Assembly: GCA_965279195.1 (NCBI GenBank)
Contig: CBDIHP010000047.1
Coordinates: 434,001-498,000, forward strand
DNA from: CBDIHP01 sp965279195
GTDB taxonomy: Bacteria > Planctomycetota > Planctomycetia > Isosphaerales > Isosphaeraceae
Direction: 5' to 3'
Length of the DNA stretch: 64,000 bases
Below the pieces are notes generated by a model. That model worked only from the letters and a program-made list of their open reading frames with translations. It was not told where the DNA came from and ran no database searches. Below are positions 36,725 to 44,133 of this stretch, piece by piece (positions within the stretch are counted from its first letter, which is position 1; every line of letters starts with the position of its first letter). Both the position numbers and the translations under genes were made by a program.

Positions 36725-37309
36725 GTGCCGAAGCCGAACACGCCGCCGCCGAATTCGGTCCACCCGCCGATGCGGCGGGCGTGGCTGGAGGAGAACCACG
36801 CGCGCGAGGAGGGGGTCTGGCTCGTCTTCTGGAAGAAGGGGACGGGCCGGGAACGGGTCGAGTACGACGAGGCCGTGGAGGAGGCGCTCTGCTTCGGCTG
36901 GGTGGACAGCAAGCCCGGGACGCTCGACGGCGAGCGGTCGATGCTCTATTTCTCCCCGCGCAAGGCGGGCTCGGGCTGGGCGGCGACGAACAAGGAGCGG
37001 GTGGGGCGCCTGATCGCCTCGGGCCTCATGGCCCCCGCCGGCCTGGCGAAGATCGAGGCCGCGAAGCAGGACGGCTCGTGGTCGAAGCTCGACGCCGTCG
37101 AGGCCCTGGAGATCCCCCCCGACCTCGCCGCCGCGCTCGCCGGGCTCCCCGACGCCGCGCGGCACTTCGACGCCTTCCCCCGCTCGGTCCGGCGGGGCAT
37201 CCTCGAATGGATCGCGGGCGCCAAACGCCCCGACACCCGCGCCCGACGCGTCGACGAGACCGCCCGCCTCGCCGCCCAGAACCTCCGCGCCAACCAGTGG
37301 CCCAGGTAG
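36725..37309 (+). CDS. YdeI/OmpD-associated family protein
   Basis: A 194-residue cytoplasmic protein of the YdeI/OmdA family. Conserved stretches are FRAWLEENHAREEGVWLVFW-like RRAWLEENHAREEGVWLVFW, KKGTGRERVEYDEAVEEALC with FGWVDSK, RSMLYFSPRKAGSGWAATNK, and the basic C-terminal RRGILEWIAGAKRPDTRARR. The family is linked to polymyxin/antimicrobial-peptide tolerance in enterics, but biochemical function is unknown. Start GTG 36725 follows GGAGGG with good spacing. It sits between two copies of the GGTCCGCAATAGCGGACC repeat and is convergent with the TPR gene, six bases apart. Confidence 0.85.
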   Translation: MPKPNTPPPNSVHPPMRRAWLEENHAREEGVWLVFWKKGTGRERVEYDEAVEEALCFGWVDSKPGTLDGERSMLYFSPRKAGSGWAATNKERVGRLIASGLMAPAGLAKIEAAKQDGSWSKLDAVEALEIPPDLAAALAGLPDAARHFDAFPRSVRRGILEWIAGAKRPDTRARRVDETARLAAQNLRANQWPR

Positions 37310-37399
37310 GGTCCGCTATTGCAGACCAATGTCACGATGTCGAACATGCCTTTCGATCAATTTGAATTGGCATATCAAGATGGTCCGCAATAGCGGACC
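37310..37399. repeat. GGTCCGC palindromes, copies 2 and 3
   Basis: At 37310-37327 is GGTCCGCTATTGCAGACC (inverted copy with one change), and at 37382-37399 a perfect GGTCCGCAATAGCGGACC. Together with the copy at 36648 they flank the YdeI gene. The 54 bases between them form the end of the convergent TPR gene. Confidence 0.75.
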
Positions 37400-38281
37400 C
37401 CACGGTGCTTCGTCCGAGGCGGCGTCGGGCTTGAGGAACTGGCGGGCGTGCTGGAACTGGGCCTGGAGCATGGCCTCGACGTCGGGGCGCTGGGGCTGGA
37501 GTCGTTCGGCGAGGGATTCGGCCTCGCGGAAGGCGTCGCCGGCCTCGCGGGGGTGGCCGAGGTGGGCCAGGGCGATCGCGCGGCCGCAGAGCGACTGCGG
37601 GCGGAGCGTGGCGGACGTCCAGGGGGTGCCCGGGTGGTCGGCGAGCGCGTCGTCGAAGGCGTTGAGGGCCTCGTCCCAGCGAGACAGTTCCAGCAGCGCG
37701 ATCCCGCGCAGGTTGCGGTTGAAGGTGATCCGGGCCGGCCAGAACGGCCGCCTGGCTTCGAGTTCCAGGGTCTCGGCCAGTTGGAACCAGCCGGCCGCGT
37801 CGTCGAGGTCGCCCGCCAGAATCTGGAGGCGGCCCATCGTCTGGGCCCGCAAGGGATTCGACGGCTCGGCATCCACCAGCGCCAGCAGATCGCGGCGGGC
37901 GCCGTCCGGGTCGCCCTGCATGGCGCGGGCGAAGCAGGCCCAGGCGGGCGGGTCGAACTCCCAGAACCGGACCCATTGCCTCCAGGCCAGGAACGCCGCC
38001 AGGAGCCCGAGCAGGTAGACGCCCAGCGCCGTCGCCAGCGAGCCGGGGGATCGGAGGTCGAGGGCGTTCATGCCGATGATCGGCGGCAGGCCCAAGCCGA
38101 TCGGCAGGGCATAACTCCACCAGGGTGTGACCGCCTGTCGGCGCTTCAGGCGGTAGCCGCCGTCCTGCGAGTTCGCCCGACGGGAACGCTGCCCGAGCAC
38201 GGCCGCCGCCATGAGGGCGAGCACGGCCGCCCCGAGGACATAGGGCATGAGGTAGACGGGCGGGTCGTTGCCGGGTTGCAT
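37316..38281 (-). CDS. Membrane protein with TPR-like repeats
   Basis: A 321-residue protein. Start at 38281 (MQPGNDPPVYLMPYVLGAAV) rather than 38338, where the upstream part is basic and non-conserved-looking. Three hydrophobic segments occur (near 8-28, 54-72 with WSYALPIGLGLPPIIGMNAL, and LGVYLLGLLAAFLAWRQWVR), followed by helical repeats in which 34-residue spacing is visible: DGARRDLLALVDAEPSNPLR, AAGWFQLAETLELEARRPFW, DEALNAFDDALADHPGTPWT. It is a membrane-anchored TPR scaffold or peripheral assembly protein. The last 20 or so residues are encoded inside the repeat pair, giving a C-terminus (LICQFKLIERHVRHRDIGLQ) unlike the family pattern, so it may be truncated or replaced. Confidence 0.78.
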   Translation of the reverse strand: MQPGNDPPVYLMPYVLGAAVLALMAAAVLGQRSRRANSQDGGYRLKRRQAVTPWWSYALPIGLGLPPIIGMNALDLRSPGSLATALGVYLLGLLAAFLAWRQWVRFWEFDPPAWACFARAMQGDPDGARRDLLALVDAEPSNPLRAQTMGRLQILAGDLDDAAGWFQLAETLELEARRPFWPARITFNRNLRGIALLELSRWDEALNAFDDALADHPGTPWTSATLRPQSLCGRAIALAHLGHPREAGDAFREAESLAERLQPQRPDVEAMLQAQFQHARQFLKPDAASDEAPWGPLLRTILICQFKLIERHVRHRDIGLQ

Positions 38282-38482
38282 GGGGGGCCTCGCGATGCGG
38301 GTGACCCGACTCCTGAGACCGGACTCCGACCCGGCCACTCAAGGGTACCCGAGGATTTCCGTCCCATGAACCCCCGGAACTCGACCCGCCCCGACTGCCT
38401 CGCCGCCGCGGTCACGCCGGGGTATCGGGGACGATACCCCGGGCACCCTCGGGGCCCTCGATTCTCCGAAGGGCGCGCGACG

Positions 38483-38519
38483 CGGGACGGGATGCGAGTC
38501 GCCCTCGCATCCCGTCCCG
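38483..38519. terminator. Strong perfect hairpin downstream of the NHL gene
   Basis: CGGGACGGGATGCGAG and CTCGCATCCCGTCCCG are perfect 16-bp arms around a 5-base loop, 33 bases past the end of the leftward NHL/PEP-CTERM gene. A second hairpin (GGGGTATCG GGGA CGATACCCC) follows at 38419-38440. Confidence 0.75.
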
Positions 38520-38551
38520 GTTTCGGACGCCTGGCTCGGATCCGGCCCGGC

Positions 38552-39451
38552 TCAGGCCTTGCGGCGGCGGGCGGCGAGGCCGAGGAGGCCGGCGGCGCCG
38601 AGGCCCATGAGGGCGAAGCTCGACGGCTCGGGCACGACCTGATAGGCCAGGAAGATGGGCACGCCCCGGATCCCGCCGAAGTTGAAGTTGGTGCGGCTGC
38701 CGTCGGGGGCGAACTTGAAGACCTGGTTCGTGTTGATGTTCGTCGCGTAGAGGTTGCCCGACGGGTCGAACGTGAGGCCCGACGGGTTGCTCAGGCCGGA
38801 GGCGAAGGTCGAACTCACGCCGCCGGGGGTGATCTTCAGGATCGAGTTCGACGAGCCCGAGTTGCTGGCGTACAGGTTGTCGAACCGGTCGATCGCCAGC
38901 CCCGAGGGGGCAACGAGCCCGCTGAAGAAGACCGAGGTGCTGCCCCCGGGAGTGATCTTGGTGATCGAGTTCGAGTTGCCGTTGACCACGAACAGGTTGC
39001 CGCCGGAGTCGAACGCCATGCCCAGCGGCGAGCTCAGGTTCGTGTTGGCGAAGATGCTCGAATTGCCGATCGGCGTGATCTTCTGGATGGTGTTGTCGTC
39101 GCGGTTGGCGACGAAGAGGTTCCCCGAGCCGTCGAACGCGATCCCCACCGGCGCACGGCCCGTGGTCGCGAACGTGCTGATGGCCCCCAGGGGGGTGACC
39201 TTCTGGATGATGTTATTCGTGTTATTGGCGACGTAGAGGTTCCCCGAGCCGTCGAACGCGATGCCGACGGGCACACCGCCGCCGAGGGTGACGAACGTCT
39301 CCTCGGGGATCAGGCCCGAGGCGTCCATCCGGCTGATGGTGCTGTCGGCCCGGCTGATGTAGACGAAATCGGCACGCGCTGTATGCAGCGAGGTTAAGCA
39401 GGCCGCGACCCCCAGGAGGAGGGCCGTCGCGAAGGGACGATTGCGAATCAT
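38552..39451 (-). CDS. NHL-repeat surface protein with PEP-CTERM signal
   Basis: A 299-residue protein. A signal peptide (LLLGVAACLTSLHTARADFV) is followed by about five NHL/beta-propeller-like repeats, each with VGIAFDGSGNLYVAN and IQKITPxG. The C-terminus VPEPSSFALMGLGAAGLLGL followed by ARRRKA is the PEP-CTERM sorting signal: Pro-Glu-Pro, a hydrophobic helix, a basic end. Such proteins are exported, and the signal is processed by an exosortase, placing the propeller on the surface or in the extracellular matrix. No exosortase gene is in this window. A strong hairpin terminates the gene. The repeats suggest binding to something extended, unknown which. Confidence 0.9.
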   Translation of the reverse strand: MIRNRPFATALLLGVAACLTSLHTARADFVYISRADSTISRMDASGLIPEETFVTLGGGVPVGIAFDGSGNLYVANNTNNIIQKVTPLGAISTFATTGRAPVGIAFDGSGNLFVANRDDNTIQKITPIGNSSIFANTNLSSPLGMAFDSGGNLFVVNGNSNSITKITPGGSTSVFFSGLVAPSGLAIDRFDNLYASNSGSSNSILKITPGGVSSTFASGLSNPSGLTFDPSGNLYATNINTNQVFKFAPDGSRTNFNFGGIRGVPIFLAYQVVPEPSSFALMGLGAAGLLGLAARRRKA

Positions 39452-39657
39452 AGGGGTCTCCGGTCAGGATGTGGGGGGACCGGTCGCGGCGGACGTTGCC
39501 GAACGGACGAGCGGGAAAACAACGAATTCGGATCGACATTACTACCAGCGATGCAAAACAATCGCAAGTCGAATATCCCCTCCCACCGGCCCCGTGACAC
39601 CCCGCCTCCAAAAATCATCGCCCCGTACGCCAACCCCTGCGCCCCTCCATCGCCTAT

Positions 39658-39945
39658 TTATTGCATCGGTGAGTGATTGCGTTCGCGGGCACCACGCCGC
39701 GCCCGGCCGTCGAGGAACACCCGCCGGACATCCCGGACGACGACGACCGGGATCGCCAGCAGGATCGCCCCGGAGGCGAGGTAGATCCCCAGCAGCATCG
39801 GGACGCAGAGGGCGATCCCGGCCAGCATGGTCGGCAGGCTCTCCAGCGCCATCCCCGCGAGGGCGATCGGCACCCCCGCGAAGAATGTCGGGGCCGAGAC
39901 GACCCACCAGGCCCGGACCACCGTCCGCCCCCGCCGTTTCCACAT
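39658..39945 (-). CDS. Small two-helix membrane protein
   Basis: A 95-residue protein. The ATG at 39945 gives a positively charged start (MWKRRGRTVVRAWWV) and two long hydrophobic helices, VVSAPTFFAGVPIALAGMAL and LCVPMLLGIYLASGAILLAI, then a basic C-terminus (RDVRRVFLDGRARRGARERN). The longer frame upstream to 40236 overlaps a palindromic repeat and looks non-coding. Family not recognised. It lies between the NHL gene and the sigma/HlyD gene on the same strand, but with 206 and 287 bp gaps there is no clear operon. Confidence 0.6.
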   Translation of the reverse strand: MWKRRGRTVVRAWWVVSAPTFFAGVPIALAGMALESLPTMLAGIALCVPMLLGIYLASGAILLAIPVVVVRDVRRVFLDGRARRGARERNHSPMQ

Positions 39946-40063
39946 CGCCCGCCCCCCCGGATGCCCGGACTGCCCGGCCGTCCCGCTGAAGACGTCCGGC
40001 GGGCCCCCGGAGGGCGCGAAAACTCGCACCCCAAGAGGTAGGGGATCGATCCGCAGCGGAATC

Positions 40064-40205
40064 GGGAGTGTGGCCGCTTGCTGCCGCTCTGTTCTCGCGG
40101 GGCTTGCCACGCGCCCGAGGTCGAAGGCCGCCGCTGACGACTCGACGTCTCTTCTCGGGGGCAAGCCACCGCCGGGCGAGGGCGGCAAGCGGCCGCACTC
40201 CAGAT
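40064..40205. repeat. Paired-arm intergenic palindrome, GGAGTGTGG variant
   Basis: Left arm GGAGTGTGGCCGCTTGCTGC near 40065 and right arm GGCAAGCGGCCGCACTCC ending near 40202. Inner CTCGGGGGCAAGCCACCGCC is the variable centre. It sits between two leftward genes. Confidence 0.65.
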
Positions 40206-40232
40206 TGGCGTGCCAGCCGCGCCCGACGGCGT

Positions 40233-42325
40233 TCATTCGGTCGTCAGGATGCCCGTGGCCCCCAGGTTCCCCCGGAGGTTCCTATCCTCGTAGGGGACCG
40301 TGATCTCGAACAACTTGCCGGGCAGCAACTCCGGGCCGGGGTTGAGGATCCGGATGGTGCCCCTCGGAAGCCGGGGCCGCTCGGCGTCCGGGGTTGGATC
40401 TCCTTTCGGGGCCTCTCGGGGCTCGATCTTGTCGATCACCGCGTCGTAGACCACCTTCGGATTCGCGCGGAGGTGGAACTTCGCCTTCGTGCCCGGCGAC
40501 AGGGCCTCGGCCATGCTCGCCACCTTGGAGAAATCCACCTCGACCTTCAACGGCGAAGCCGCCCGATCCCAGATCCAGAACAGCCTCTGCCCCCGCGGCA
40601 CCGGCAGGCCGTTCATGGATTTGCGATTTCGCGGCATGGCGAGCATGTCGCCGAGCGAGGAAGTCTCCCCGCCTCCCATCATGCCCGGCATCCCCCCTCG
40701 ACCCATCATCCCCTCCCCACCCGACATCCCTGGCATTCCCGCGCCCATCATCCCCTCTTCCTCCTGTTCGGACCTGGTCGCGTAGATCACCACCCCGTCG
40801 GCGGGGGCGACGATGCGGCAGGCGTCGATGTCCTTCTGGAACCCCTTGACGGCGTTCTCTTCCTGTTCCCGTCGCTTGAGCTGCGATGCCAGGTCGATCT
40901 GCGCCTTGTGGTACGCCTGCCTGAGCTGGTCCTTCTCGGCCCGCTGCGACCGCTGCAAGGTCCGGATCCGTGAGCCGGGCTCCAGCTTGGCGGCCTTGGC
41001 CCGCGCGATGGCGATCTCGGCCTCGCTCTCCTTCTCCGCCAGCATCACGGCCGTCTGGATGCCGGTGGCCGTCATCAGTTCTTTCCGTTTCTCGAAGTCC
41101 GCCCGGGCCTCCTGGATCCGTCGCAGGCGTTTCTCCGCCGATGCGATCATGCCGTCGGCCAGCACCTCCTCCCGGCTCACGGCCTGGGCCTCGATCTGCA
41201 CCTCCTCGTCCAGCGCGGCGAGGTTGATCTCCACCTCCTTGAGCCGTTGCCTGGCCGCCTCGTACTGGGCATCCTCCTCCAGGGCCGACCGGGTTTGCGC
41301 CTGCAACTCTCGGAGCGCCTTGTCGTCCAGCGTGACGACAACCTGGCCTTTCTTGACCGCAGTCCCCTCGGGCAGGTAGTCGAGGAGTCGGGACTCGACG
41401 GGGCTCGTCACCACCTCCGGCGGCGTCTTCGGCTTCTCCGCGACGGGGGCCTTCGCCTCCGCCTTCTTCTGTTCCTCCTTCGGGTCCTCCCCCTCGGCCG
41501 CCGGACCGGCGATCAGGCCGGTGCCGACGACGGTCGCGGCGAAGATCGCGGCGACCGACACGCTCTTCAACCCCTGCCAAAGCATCATGGTCACGAGAAC
41601 CTCCCTGGCGAGAATGGCGGCGCCGGCCGCGTTTCGGGTGGACTGGAGTGCGAGGCGGACGGTCGAGCCCAGGAGCGTCGCGGGGACGACGGCCTTCGAA
41701 CGGGCTTCTCGCCCGTCGGGCGGCCCGAAACCGAGCCGCACCAGCCGCTCGCGGAGCATCGCACGGGCCCGTTCGAGCCGGCCCCGGATGGCGTCCGGGC
41801 TGGCGCGCAGGACCTCGGCCGCCTCGTCGTAGGAGAACCCTTCGAGGTGGCAGAGCCGCAACGGTTCGCGGAACTTCTCCGGCAGCCGGTCCACCTCGGC
41901 CCGGACGCGGTCGCGGACCGGGTCGTCCGCCGCCTCGACCGCCGCCAGGCCGAGCGCCCGCTCCGCCCTCGCCGTCGCCGGACCGCTCCCGCGAAACCCG
42001 ACGCGCCGCGACGGCCCGGGCCTTCCGCGACAACCTTCCGCGAGACGCCATAAACCCAGGCGCCCACGCGGTCGTGGTCGCGGAGGCCCGATGCGCGCCT
42101 CGCCAGGATCAGGAACGTCGCCTGGAACGCATCCTCGACGTCGCGGCGGTCCCTCAGCTCGCGCCGGCAGACCCCGAGCACCATGGGCCCGAGCCTGGCG
42201 ACGAGCGCCTCGAACGCCCGTTCATCGCGGTCGCGCCCGAACCTCCGGAGCAGCTCGCCGTCGGACAGCCCGACGAGCGTCCCCCCGAGGACGACCCCCT
42301 CGACCTCCGCCCAGACCCCTCGCAT
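40233..42325 (-). pseudogene. ECF sigma factor fused to an HlyD-like adaptor (two indels)
   Basis: Removing one base near 42024 and one near 41967 gives a single 697-codon gene. The first frame (42325 down) has sigma region 2: DGELLRRFGRDRDERAFEAL, VARLGPMVLGVCRRELRDRR and DVEDAFQATFLILARRA, then WVYGVSRKVVA. After the shifts, KARAVAARRVSRERSGDGE is followed by ALGLAAVEAADDPVRDRVRA and region 4 (DRLPEKFREPLRLCHLEGFS with YDEAAEVLRAS). Next come one membrane helix (SVAAIFAATVVGTGLIAG) and a periplasmic HlyD/RND-adaptor-like part: TPPEVVTSPVESRLLDYLPE with GTAVKKGQVVVTLDD, a long coiled coil, then a Met/Gly-rich insert (40.63-40.76 kb: MMGAGMPGM and GGMPGMMGG) and a beta-barrel end. Sigma factors fused to extracytoplasmic modules are known in planctomycetes. 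Whether the indels are real is open. Confidence 0.75.
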
Positions 42326-42425
42326 CGCCGACCTCCCCGGCCCCGATCGTCCCTCCTCACGACGATACCCTGCCCGCGAGCCGGGGAAAGCTCACAACTT
42401 TCTCCGAAGATCCCCGATCGAAGGC

Positions 42426-42542
42426 ATGGAGTGCGGAAGCTCGCATCCGCCGGGTTCTCGCGGAGCTCGCTCCGCGTGCCTGGATCGCAGGAATTGCTGG
42501 CGCCCGGATGTGGCCTCTCGGGAGCAAGCGTCCGCACTCCGG
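42426..42542. repeat. Paired-arm intergenic palindrome, GGAGTGCGG family
   Basis: GGAGTGCGGAAGCTCGCATC at 42428 against GGGAGCAAGCGTCCGCACTC ending at 42540, with inner CGGAGCTCGCTCCG and a degenerate middle. It lies upstream of the sigma/HlyD start (leftward), so its effect would be on the initiation region rather than on termination. Confidence 0.6.
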
Positions 42543-42631
42543 GCGGTCGCGAGGTCGCGGCCGAGGTCGGGGGCGCTGCGAGGCGGCCTTCGTGGCCCGC
42601 GTCCACCGCACCGACGGAGGCCCCGCCGCGC

Positions 42632-43918
42632 CTACTTCCCCGACGTTCCGGCCCGATCCGGCCGGGGCCCTGCGGCCCCCGGGCCCTTCGCCACCCTCCA
42701 CCCGAACGACGCGTACGGGTCGCGGACGAGGTCGGGGAGGTGGTCCCAGATGCGTTCGATCAGGCGGCCCGGGGGGCCTTCGGGGCGGGGGTAGAGGGCG
42801 TGCAGGAGGTAGGCGGGGTCGTCGTAATGGCCCCGGTGGAACCAGTTGAAGAACTGGGCGGGGAGGCGCTTCTTGAGGCGGGCGACCTCGCGGTCCCGCT
42901 CGCGAACGTCGGGGGCGTCGATGATCCGCAGGGCGGCGCCGAAGAGGCCGTTGGGGCGGGTGGGCGTCCGCTGCCGACGCGCCAGGCGCTTGGCGAGCAT
43001 CCGCAGGATCGAGTCGGCCCCGAGGTAGAGGCACGCGGGGGTCATGCCCTCTGCGCAGCTGCGGCCGAAGAGCCGTGCCCGCTGGTAGTATGCCAGGAAA
43101 TACCGGGTCGATAGGGCGACGAACTCCTCGTGGCGCTCGCCGGTCCGCAGCCAGTGCAGGTACGACAGGGCCAGGTAGCGCTTGCCCAGGTCATACGCGC
43201 CCTCACTGCGGGCGGGCTTCTCCTGGATGTCGTGCGCCAGCGTGAGCGACTTGTAGGCATACTCCACGATGGCATCGGCCTCGGGGCGGCAACCGAGCTT
43301 GTAGCCCTGGATCGCCAGACCGAGAGAGAAGGTCCCGCTGGCTGTGAGGGTCCGCTCCGCGCGGGCTTTCTCGATCTGATGGTCCTGGAAGAGGAACATC
43401 CCGGAGAGGAACGCCGGCCGACTTTCCGAGATATACTCCAGGAAGCAGGGCCGGCGCGCGATGAACTCGTCGTCGAAGCCGGTCTCGGGGAGGTACGCGA
43501 ACTCCCGGTCGACGTCGGCCTGCGTCAGCGTGACCCGGCCGTCGTCGATGGCGGCGAAGTAGTCCTCGGCCGCCTGCCTGCCGGCCTCGCGCAGGAGCCG
43601 TTCGGCGTCGTCCGGCGCGATGCCGTCGGAGACCTCCAGCCGCACGACGTTGGCCCGGAAGCCGCCGGACCGAACCAGGCCGCCGGCCCTGATCCGCCAG
43701 ATCCCCTCCTTCAACGCGTCGGTCACGGCATACCAGAGGAGGCTGCTCAGGTCGTTGCGCAACGGGAAGAGGACGTTGTTCACGTACCGCTGCGCATTGC
43801 TCGTCTCGCCGAGCCCGCAACCCCCGGTGCTACTGGGCAGGAACCGGATGCTCACCTCCGCCCAGTGCTCCCGCCCGTCGCGTTCGAGGGCCCTCCTGAC
43901 CGTGAACGTCGGATCCAT
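42632..43918 (-). CDS. Large hypothetical protein
   Basis: A 428-residue protein without signal peptide or membrane segment. Start chosen at 43918 (MDPTFTVRRALERDGREHWA) rather than 43960 because a GGGGG stretch precedes it. Visible features are a strand-rich first 120 residues (AEVSIRFLPSSTGGCGLGET, VRSGGFRANVVRLEVSDG), a Trp/Phe/Tyr-rich centre, and a helical C-terminal half with YLALSYLHWLRTGERHEEFV and YFLAYYQRARLFG that could be TPR-like (TRYFLAYYQRARLF). It ends in a Gly/Pro/Arg tail. I do not recognise a family. Divergent from the CHAT gene by 215 bp; this may be a functional pairing or coincidence. Confidence 0.7.
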   Translation of the reverse strand: MDPTFTVRRALERDGREHWAEVSIRFLPSSTGGCGLGETSNAQRYVNNVLFPLRNDLSSLLWYAVTDALKEGIWRIRAGGLVRSGGFRANVVRLEVSDGIAPDDAERLLREAGRQAAEDYFAAIDDGRVTLTQADVDREFAYLPETGFDDEFIARRPCFLEYISESRPAFLSGMFLFQDHQIEKARAERTLTASGTFSLGLAIQGYKLGCRPEADAIVEYAYKSLTLAHDIQEKPARSEGAYDLGKRYLALSYLHWLRTGERHEEFVALSTRYFLAYYQRARLFGRSCAEGMTPACLYLGADSILRMLAKRLARRQRTPTRPNGLFGAALRIIDAPDVRERDREVARLKKRLPAQFFNWFHRGHYDDPAYLLHALYPRPEGPPGRLIERIWDHLPDLVRDPYASFGWRVAKGPGAAGPRPDRAGTSGK

Positions 43919-44133
43919 GACGGCCCCCACTGCCCGGGACATCGGCCTAACCGGCGGCATTGTAACGCCGACGCCCGATCCTGTCCCCCGGCGAAATCCG
44001 GAGCGAGTCCGCTTGCTGACGCTCTGTTGCCGCGAAGCTCGCTTCGCGTGCCCGGCTTTTTCAAAGGGGGGCGTCCGGTTAGAATCCCCGCCGCGCCGGC
44101 CGTGAGTGTGCCGGAGCGAGCAAGGAGTCTTCG

